Assembly (NCBI GenBank): GCA_000717735.1
Contig: JOBE01000059.1
Location: 1 to 41,060 of the forward strand
Source: Streptomyces griseoluteus
GTDB taxonomy: Bacteria; Actinomycetota; Actinomycetes; Streptomycetales; Streptomycetaceae
Length of the DNA: 41,060 nt
Direction of reading: 5' to 3'
Shown here: positions 32,728-38,646 of the stretch, piece after piece
How the letters are laid out: each line of letters starts with the position of its first letter
Numbering within the stretch: position 1 is the stretch's first letter
Notes under the pieces: model-generated
What the model saw: the letters and a program-made list of their open reading frames with translations, nothing else
The model's database searches: none
What the model was told of the DNA's origin: nothing
Translations under genes and position numbers: made by a program

Positions 32728-33118
32728 AAGCTTGGTCCCCTCGCACCAGTCTGCTGATCCGCGCCCGATACTGCCCGGGCGTGCGGAACGCATCCTGAAC
32801 GCGGGGATCCTGGTAGTCGCAGTACTCGGCTGAACAGGTTTGCCGATGAATGGTTTTCGGTCTTGTAGCCGAACGGGTCCGGTTCCTCTTCGGCGCTACG
32901 GCGGCCCCATCGAGGCGATACGGAGGCGAACACCGCACGATTCACGCCACCGGCGCGGGAGGTCACCGCCCGCGGGCCCTTGTGTGATCACGGGGGTGTG
33001 TTGTTGCCTCTGGTGCATCGACACCCGCTCAGGTTCGTCAGGCGGGCGACATGTGTCCGCAAGGGAAGATGCCGGCGATCTTCCGTACGACGATCTTCCG
33101 TATCGTGAAGGGATCACC
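32728..33118. promoter_or_regulatory. Divergent promoter region of the NRPS and methyltransferase
   Basis: This 391-bp gap holds no credible gene and must contain the promoters of both sides. On the methyltransferase side GTGATCAC is an 8-bp palindrome near 32984. The dyad GGAAGAT-N7-ATCTTCC spans 33064-33084, and CGATCTTCCGTA is repeated exactly at 33076-33087 and 33091-33102, immediately before the ribosome-binding site. On the NRPS side a CAGTAT box lies in a suitable position, but no -35 could be assigned. The region is less GC-rich than its flanks. Confidence 0.5.
33064..33102. repeat. Dyad and direct repeat before the methyltransferase start
   Basis: GGAAGAT (33064-33070) and ATCTTCC (33078-33084) form a 7-bp dyad with a 7-bp gap. 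A third ATCTTCC copy lies at 33093-33099 within a 12-bp direct repeat of 15-bp period. It could be an operator or fold over the translation start region. Confidence 0.55.
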
Positions 33119-34174
33119 ATGACCGAACCTTCGGCGGCCGCCACGGACGAACTGTGGAAGCTGGTGTACACCAGCTTCCGGTTCCCGTTCCTGCACGCCG
33201 CGCAACGCCTGGAATTGTTCACCCTGCTCAAGGAGCGGCCGGGCATCACCATCGACGAGATATCCGGCGCGTTAGGACTGGAAAAGCGCGCGGGACACGT
33301 ACTGCTCCTCGGCTGCACCGCGTTCGAGCTCGTACGCAAGGACGGCGAGGGATATCACAACACCCCCGCGACCGATCTGCTGGCGGGCGATCCGGGCGCG
33401 TTCATGCCCGTCATCATTCGCTACACCCACGAGATGTTGTACCGGCCGATGGGCTGGCTCTACGAATCGCTGGTGAACAACGAGAACCTGGGGCTGCATC
33501 GCGAGCTGCTCGCCGGATCTTCGGCGACCACGCTGTACGAACTCCTCGCCGAGGACGAGAACCTCGAAAAGGTATTCACCGCCATGATGGAGCACCAGAG
33601 CCGTTCGGTGGTCGAGGACTTCGTCAACGCCGTCGACTTCTCGTCCTACCGTCGCGTACTGGACGTCGGCGGTGGTACCGGGACCAACGCCATCAGTTTC
33701 GCCCAGCGATGGCCGGACCTCCAGGCGACCATCCTGGAACTGCCGAACGTGGCGAAGATGGCGAACGACCGGATCGCCGAGGCCGGCCTTTCCGAGCGGG
33801 TCCGCGCGATCGGAACCGACATCATGCAGGACGAGTTCCCCACCTCGTCCCACGACTGCGTCGTGTATTCCCGTTTCCTCGAGATCTGGTCCCCCGAACA
33901 GGTCCGCAGCCTCTTCGAGAAGACCTATCGCGCGCTGGAGCCGGGCGGTCACCTGGTGATCGTCGCCTGTGCCCAGGACGACGACGAGACCGGTCCCGCC
34001 CACGCCGCCTTCATGTCGGCGTACGTCCACACGGTCGCGTCGCCCGAGGGCCGCGTCTACACGCCGCGGGAATTCGAGCAGTGGTACACCGAGGCGGGTT
34101 TTGAACCGCTGGACCGCCAGTACCCCGGACGGTTCGACGTCATCCTCCGCGCCCGCAAGCCGAAGGCCGGCTGA
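33119..34174 (+). CDS. O-methyltransferase-fold protein with altered catalytic base
   Basis: A 351-residue protein of the COMT/hydroxyneurosporene type. The N-terminal winged-helix dimerisation domain (~10-95) is followed by a SAM-binding domain with LDVGGGTGTN (181-190). In the family the catalytic base lies in the motif LHDW. Here the segment reads RFLEIWSPEQ with Glu255 in place of His, so methyl transfer by the usual mechanism is doubtful. Leu52 is a TTA codon (33272-33274). It is divergent from the NRPS and 98 bp upstream of the flavin monooxygenase in the same direction, so it belongs to the same pathway. A GAAGGG site precedes the ATG. Confidence 0.85.
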   Translation: MTEPSAAATDELWKLVYTSFRFPFLHAAQRLELFTLLKERPGITIDEISGALGLEKRAGHVLLLGCTAFELVRKDGEGYHNTPATDLLAGDPGAFMPVIIRYTHEMLYRPMGWLYESLVNNENLGLHRELLAGSSATTLYELLAEDENLEKVFTAMMEHQSRSVVEDFVNAVDFSSYRRVLDVGGGTGTNAISFAQRWPDLQATILELPNVAKMANDRIAEAGLSERVRAIGTDIMQDEFPTSSHDCVVYSRFLEIWSPEQVRSLFEKTYRALEPGGHLVIVACAQDDDETGPAHAAFMSAYVHTVASPEGRVYTPREFEQWYTEAGFEPLDRQYPGRFDVILRARKPKAG

Positions 34175-34272
34175 CTCGGCCCGCACGCCCCCGCACGGCA
34201 CGTCGTCGCCCAGAGAGTCGCAGAAGCGCTGGCCGGCCGCCTCGACCGGCGGCCGGCCGATAGGAGCGGGAA

Positions 34273-35493
34273 ATGACGCAGCACTCCACACGCAAGGCTC
34301 TCGTCGTCGGGGCGGGGATCGGCGGGCTCGCGGCCGCGGCCACGCTGCGCCGGGCCGGCGTCGAGGTCCAGATCTTCGAGCGGGCTCCCGAGCTGCGTCC
34401 CGGGACGACGGCGGTCTCCCTGATGTCCAACGCGATCCTGGCGCTGCGCACGCGGGGCATCGACATCGCCCCGAGTCTCGACAAGCGCGCAGAGATCTTC
34501 GACGAGCTGAAGTTCCTCACCCGGCGCGGCGGGCTGATCAGGGCGCTCCCGTTCCGTGAACTCGCGGACCGGCTCGGCGCGTCCAACTACGCCGTCCACC
34601 GGGCCGATCTCCAGCAGGCGCTGCTCGACGCGCTCGGAGACGACCTGACCATCGAACTGGGCGCGGCGGCCACGGGGTTCGTCAGCGGCGACGACGGCGT
34701 CGAGGTGACTTTCGAGGACGGGCGGAAGGCCTCGGGCGACGTCCTGATCGGCGCGGACGGCTTCAACTCGGCGATACGCAGGCAGGTGGCGGGCGCCGAC
34801 GAGCCGCGGCCCGGCAACTACGAGTGCTGGCTGGCGACCGTGCCCTTCAGCCATCCACGGCTGACCAAGGGCTACGCCGCGCACTACTGGGGGCGGGGCC
34901 AGCGCTTCGGCCTCGCCGACATCGGCCACGGCCGCGCGTACTGGTGGGGCACGAAGAACGTCCCCGCCGGGGCGTCGGGGGCGTCCGGGTCATCGGGGGC
35001 TTCCGGCGCGTCCGGCGCTTCCGGCGGCGGGCGTTCAGGCAAGGCGGAGATCGTCCGCCATTTCGCCGGCTGGGCCGACGAGATCCAGGAGGTGATCCGG
35101 GCCACCCCCGAGGAGACGATCGTCCGCATCACCGCCCAGGACCGCCCCTTCCTCCAGCGCTGGGGCACCGGACGCATGACCCTCCTCGGGGACGCGGCGC
35201 ACCCGATGCTCGTGAGCCTCGGCCAGGGCGCGGCGCTCGCCATCGAGGACGCCGTCGTCCTCGCCGCGCACATCGAGCAGGCGAAGGACCCGGCCTCGGC
35301 CCTGCGCGGCTACGAGGACGAGCGACGGCCGAGGACCGAGGCCTTGGTCGCCGCGGCCCGCGCGCTCAGCGAGACGGAGCAGCTGGAGGGCCTGGTCCCC
35401 GCCACGATGCGCGACCTCTACTTCCGGTTCGCGCCCCTGTCCAAGTTCACCAGCCAGAACGAAGCCGTCCTCACCTGGCCCCCGCTGGGATGA
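34273..35493 (+). CDS. Group A FAD-dependent monooxygenase (pyrrolizidine-type candidate)
   Basis: A 406-residue flavoprotein of the p-hydroxybenzoate-hydroxylase class. FAD/NAD(P)H features are GAGIGG (12-17), the DG motif LIGADGFNSAIRRQ (~158-171) and the GD motif LLGDAAHPM (~306-314). In LgnD, PxaB and BraC pathways a protein of this type follows a dimodular NRPS and performs a Baeyer-Villiger-type oxidation and ring contraction of the released bicyclic product. That role is inferred here from context. A Gly-Ala-Ser repeat (residues ~233-256) interrupts the substrate domain and is unusual. A GGAG site precedes the ATG. No TTA codon was seen. Confidence 0.88.
   Translation: MTQHSTRKALVVGAGIGGLAAAATLRRAGVEVQIFERAPELRPGTTAVSLMSNAILALRTRGIDIAPSLDKRAEIFDELKFLTRRGGLIRALPFRELADRLGASNYAVHRADLQQALLDALGDDLTIELGAAATGFVSGDDGVEVTFEDGRKASGDVLIGADGFNSAIRRQVAGADEPRPGNYECWLATVPFSHPRLTKGYAAHYWGRGQRFGLADIGHGRAYWWGTKNVPAGASGASGSSGASGASGASGGGRSGKAEIVRHFAGWADEIQEVIRATPEETIVRITAQDRPFLQRWGTGRMTLLGDAAHPMLVSLGQGAALAIEDAVVLAAHIEQAKDPASALRGYEDERRPRTEALVAAARALSETEQLEGLVPATMRDLYFRFAPLSKFTSQNEAVLTWPPLG
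34969..35040 (+). repeat. Coding Gly-Ala-Ser repeat in the monooxygenase
   Basis: About eight 9-bp units (variants of GGG-GCG-TCC) encode repeated Gly-Ala-Ser in residues ~233-256 of the flavin monooxygenase. This low-complexity stretch is likely a flexible loop and could vary in copy number between strains. Confidence 0.7.
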
Positions 35494-35541
35494 CCACACC
35501 TCCCGACCGGACCGCCGCATCCTCGTCCCAGGGACCTCGCC

Positions 35542-35558
35542 GCGCGGGCTCCCCGCGC
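35542..35558. terminator. Weak hairpin after the monooxygenase
   Basis: GCGCGGG (35542-35548), a 3-base loop and CCCGCGC (35552-35558). It is short and has no tract, but it lies 49 bp after the stop codon and before the converging fusion gene. Confidence 0.35.
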
Positions 35559-35664
35559 CGCTCGCCCTCAACGGCATCCGCGCGCTTCCCGTCGTGATCA
35601 GGCCGCGGGCGGGGGCGGCCACCGGAGCCTGAGAGGGTCGCCGGCCCGGCCCGCCCGCCGGGTG

Positions 35665-37113
35665 TCAGTCGATGCTCGCCTTGGCCTCGGGTGCGACCGG
35701 CTGGACGTCCGGGTACGGCCGCGGGTAGGGGGCGCCGACGCCGAAGCGGGAGGAGAGGGCGTCGGCGAAGGCCGCGGCGATGCGCAGCTCACCGTGGGCG
35801 TTGGGATGGGTGCCGTCCCAGGTGTGCTCGGCGGCGAGGAACTCCGCCGCCGTCTCGGCCACCACGACGGGGGAGGAGGGACTGTCGAGGTCCTTGGCGA
35901 CGGCCCGGATCCGGTCGTTGGTGGCCGCGACCCTGGCGCCGAAGTCCGCCTCGTCGACGGCCTTCCGGCACTGCAGGAGGGTGCCGAGCACGAACCGCAG
36001 GTCCGGGCGGGCCCGTCGGGAGTTGGCGATGAACTCGCGGAGGTTCTCCTCGAACACGGGTGGCTCGACGCCGTACCAGAACAGGTCGTTGATGCCGAGG
36101 AGGACCAGCAGGTAGTCGGGCCGGTGCTCCCGCACCTTGGCCTCGATCTCGTCCTTCTCGGAGAGATAGGGACGACCCCACTGGGCGTCGTGGTCGGGAT
36201 CGAACTCCGGGTCGGCGTACGTGAGATCGTCGCCGGCCCCGGTGGCGCGGATGTTGTCGAGCGTGTTCTTCGGACCGACGAGGTCGAGGCTCACCTCGTG
36301 TTCGCGCAGGTGCTTCCAGAAGCGGTAGCGCCACGTCCAGTCACCGCTGCTGCCCTGGCTGATCGAGTCGCCGACGATCATGATGTTGATCATGTCGGGG
36401 GTGCGGGCGGGGTCTGCGAGGGACATGCTGTTCTCCCTTGTCGTCACCTGCGGGGTCACCCGGGACCAGCCTCCTGTCGCGCCGTACCTCCGCAGGACGC
36501 GAGCGGGCGCGCCGCCGATGAGGCAGGGGCCGGGGAACTCGCCCCGTACGATCGAGCCCGCGGCCACCGCGACGTTCCGCCCGAGGCGGGTCCCGGGAAG
36601 CACGACGGTGCCGGCGCCGATCCAGCAGCCGTCACCGATCACCACCGGGCGGTTCAGGGGCGGCTGGACGCCGATGGGCAGGTCGGGGTCGGTGTAGCCG
36701 TGGTTCTGGTCGGTGATGTACGCGTACGGGGCGATGAAGACGTCGTCGCCGATCGTGACGGACTCGTGGGCGACGACGTGACTGCCCCTTCCGATCAGAC
36801 ATCGCGCGCCGATCCGGAGCACGGGTTCGGGCCCCAGGTCCAGGCCGGGCAGCAGGCCGGCGCTGAGGCTGACATGGCTTCCGACCAGGGTGTCGTCACC
36901 GATCTCCATCCACGGCTCCCCGTAGAGGGAAGCCACCGGGAAGCCGATGGACACACCGCTCCCCAAGCGCCGGAAGGGGCGGCCTCCCGGATCCTCGGAG
37001 GTGATCCGCCCGGTCCGCTCGGCCCAGGCCCACACGTCACGGACGAGGGTAGCCCGGAGCCGGCGTACCCGCAGGGTGAGACGGCCCTTCACGAGGCCGG
37101 CGGCTGGCTGCAT
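35665..37113 (-). CDS. Fused hexapeptide acyltransferase and SGNH/GDSL hydrolase
   Basis: One uninterrupted frame of 482 residues. Residues ~50-210 form a left-handed beta-helix acyltransferase like maltose/galactoside O-acetyltransferases, with the catalytic His region DQNHGY at ~136-140 and the terminal GGAPARVLRRY. Residues ~242-482 are an SGNH hydrolase with GDSISQG (Ser250), GINDLF and DGTHPNAHG, all catalytic blocks present. So acyl-adding and acyl-removing domains are in one reading frame. Met230 (36426) begins the hydrolase part and has AAGGGAG seven bases upstream, so independent translation of the hydrolase is also likely. The ATG at 37113 has TAGGGT seven bases upstream and no Shine-Dalgarno. 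Substrates unknown. Confidence 0.75.
   Translation of the reverse strand: MQPAAGLVKGRLTLRVRRLRATLVRDVWAWAERTGRITSEDPGGRPFRRLGSGVSIGFPVASLYGEPWMEIGDDTLVGSHVSLSAGLLPGLDLGPEPVLRIGARCLIGRGSHVVAHESVTIGDDVFIAPYAYITDQNHGYTDPDLPIGVQPPLNRPVVIGDGCWIGAGTVVLPGTRLGRNVAVAAGSIVRGEFPGPCLIGGAPARVLRRYGATGGWSRVTPQVTTRENSMSLADPARTPDMINIMIVGDSISQGSSGDWTWRYRFWKHLREHEVSLDLVGPKNTLDNIRATGAGDDLTYADPEFDPDHDAQWGRPYLSEKDEIEAKVREHRPDYLLVLLGINDLFWYGVEPPVFEENLREFIANSRRARPDLRFVLGTLLQCRKAVDEADFGARVAATNDRIRAVAKDLDSPSSPVVVAETAAEFLAAEHTWDGTHPNAHGELRIAAAFADALSSRFGVGAPYPRPYPDVQPVAPEAKASID
36424..36437 (-). promoter_or_regulatory. Internal ribosome-binding site and start for the SGNH domain
   Basis: AAGGGAG lies seven bases before the in-frame ATG at 36426-36424, at the junction of the acyltransferase and hydrolase domains (residue 230). 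It suggests that a free hydrolase (253 residues) is made as well as, or instead of, the fusion. Confidence 0.5.
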
Positions 37114-37134
37114 GACCGTCACCCTACGAAGGGT
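37114..37134 (-). promoter_or_regulatory. Leaderless -10 box and dyad of the fusion gene
   Basis: On the minus strand TAGGGT (37126-37121) lies seven bases before the ATG at 37113. ACCCT-ACGA-AGGGT (37121-37134) forms a perfect small dyad over the -10 and may be an operator. Confidence 0.4.
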
Positions 37135-37357
37135 ATTCCCGACAGGCTTCCCGGCGGAGCCGCCCGGGTGACGCGAGACCCCGGTCCCCGTTCTCCGGCC
37201 CGTCCTGGAGCGGGGTCCTTCCGCCGGCGCTGCCGTGCCCGGGCTGTCTTTCGACGTCTGCCCGATGCCGGATGCCGACACCGGCGAAGGGCGTGCCAGT
37301 CTTGGTCCCCGCGCGTCAAGAAGTCGTGATCGACGCGTCAGGAACAGGGGAGGGGCC

Positions 37358-38419
37358 GTGACGGACAGGGAGTCGGGCGAGGAGTATCTGGACGGGTACG
37401 CCGAGATCCTGGAGAGCGTGTGCGCGACCCGGCGCAGGCTGACCCGTGAGGAACGCGAGACCCTGCGCTCGTGCGGGGAGCGGGCCGCCGAGACCGGTGT
37501 CGGGCTGCGGTCCCTCGTGCGGGCCCACCTCGCCGCGGCCCAGCGGGTGCGCACCGGCCTGCCGCCGGCCGCCGCCGAGCATCTCCTGAGCGCCGTCGAG
37601 CAGGCCGTCGACGCGTTCGCCGAGGGCCATGAACGGGCACAGCTCCTGGCGGTACGTCAGGAGGAGGCGGCACGACGGGAGTTCATCGACGACCTGCTGT
37701 ACGGGCGGAGCGACCTCGGGCGCCTCGCGGAGCGCGCCGAACGCTTCGGGCTGCTGCTGTCCCACGCGCACGCCGTCGCCGTCGCCCAGGGCCCGGAGCC
37801 GTACAGCGACGGCTACGAGGTCACCCGTACCGTCGAGTCCTCGCTCACCGCCCGCTTCGGCAACCGCCGCATCCTGCTCACCACCAAGGACGGCCGGCTG
37901 ATCTGCGTCGCGCCCGCGGACGAGCCCGACGTGCTCGCCCACTTCGCCAAGCAGGCGTACGCCGCGACCGGTGGCGGCCGGGTCGCCGTCGGCCGGCCCC
38001 ACCCGGGCGCGGGCGGCGTCGTCCACTCCTACGAGGAGGCCCTCAACGCCCTCGACCTGGCCGACCGCATGGGCCTGGACGAGCCGGTCCTGTACGCCGC
38101 AGACCTCCTCGTCTATCCCGTGCTCACCCGCGACCGGCAGGCCATGGCCGAACTCGTCCGGACGGTCCTCGGTCCGCTCCAGGAGGCCCGCGGCGGCGCG
38201 CGACCGCTTCTGGACACCCTCACCGCGTACTTCGACACGGGCTGCGTCACCGCCCAGGCGGCCCGCAGACTCAGCCTCAGCGTGCGGGCCATGACGTACC
38301 GCCTCGACCGCATCCACCGCCTGACCGGCGCGGACCCCGCCGACCCGGTCCAGCGCTACACCCTTCAGACGGCCGTCATCGGCGCCCGCCTCCTGGACTG
38401 GCCCCACCAGCCCCTTTAG
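37358..38419 (+). CDS. PucR/CdaR-type transcriptional regulator
   Basis: A 353-residue regulator. The C-terminal PucR helix-turn-helix (~residues 285-350: LLDTLTAYFDTGCVTAQAARRLSLSVRAMTYRLDRI, split around the turn) is the family signature. The middle holds a GGDEF-like central domain (~165-275: VAVGRPHPGAGGVVHSYEEALNAL). The N-terminal ~120 residues are helical and may sense a ligand or partner. It is divergent from the acyltransferase-hydrolase fusion and may control it, but no effector can be assigned. The GTG at 37358 has GGGAGGGG upstream. Confidence 0.85.
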   Translation: MTDRESGEEYLDGYAEILESVCATRRRLTREERETLRSCGERAAETGVGLRSLVRAHLAAAQRVRTGLPPAAAEHLLSAVEQAVDAFAEGHERAQLLAVRQEEAARREFIDDLLYGRSDLGRLAERAERFGLLLSHAHAVAVAQGPEPYSDGYEVTRTVESSLTARFGNRRILLTTKDGRLICVAPADEPDVLAHFAKQAYAATGGGRVAVGRPHPGAGGVVHSYEEALNALDLADRMGLDEPVLYAADLLVYPVLTRDRQAMAELVRTVLGPLQEARGGARPLLDTLTAYFDTGCVTAQAARRLSLSVRAMTYRLDRIHRLTGADPADPVQRYTLQTAVIGARLLDWPHQPL

Positions 38420-38430
38420 AGCCCGCGGGG

Positions 38431-38454
38431 GTCGACGCGGCAGGGCCGCTCGAC
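38431..38454. terminator. Imperfect hairpin after pucR
   Basis: GTCGACGCGGC (38431-38441) pairs with GCCGC-TCGAC (38445-38454), with one bulged base and an AGG loop, eleven bases after the pucR stop. It is weaker than the other terminators in the window. Confidence 0.4.
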
Positions 38455-38470
38455 GCGGATCCCAAGAAGA

Positions 38471-38494
38471 AGTCACGGATTCAGTCACGAATTC
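38471..38494. repeat. 12-bp tandem duplication upstream of the lyase promoter
   Basis: AGTCACGGATTC (38471-38482) is followed directly by AGTCACGAATTC (38483-38494), 11 of 12 identical. It lies 35-58 bp upstream of the lyase -35 and could be an activator site. Confidence 0.5.
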
Positions 38495-38528
38495 AAACAA
38501 GGGTGAACAGAGAAGCGCAGCACGCTTC

Positions 38529-38557
38529 TTGACCTGACGTCAGCGGGTTCCTACGCT
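38529..38557 (+). promoter_or_regulatory. Promoter of the rhamnogalacturonan lyase gene
   Basis: TTGACC (38529-38534), a 17-bp spacer and TACGCT (38552-38557) form a near-consensus vegetative promoter. The start would be at about 38564, at the left end of the operator, giving a leader of about 83 bases. Confidence 0.7.
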
Positions 38558-38563
38558 CGCAGC

Positions 38564-38583
38564 GTGTGGGAGCGTTCCCACAC
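38564..38583. promoter_or_regulatory. CebR-like LacI-family operator
   Basis: The core TGGGAGCGTTCCCA (38567-38580) differs at one base from the known CebR operator TGGGAGCGCTCCCA of Streptomyces cellulolytic genes, and the dyad continues outward (GTG...CAC). It lies over the predicted transcription start, so a bound LacI-type repressor would block the lyase promoter. No LacI gene is in the window. Confidence 0.65.
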
Positions 38584-38646
38584 CCCTTGAGCACCCAGGC
38601 GCTGCGAGAAGCCGCGTCGGGGCACCCCCATGCCACGGAGGTCATC

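Noticed and set aside
28336..32757. A long open frame of 1473 codons on the + strand opposite the NRPS gene
   Set aside because: It is the mirror frame caused by GC-rich codon use. It has no recognisable domain, and the minus strand carries a full NRPS with all motifs.
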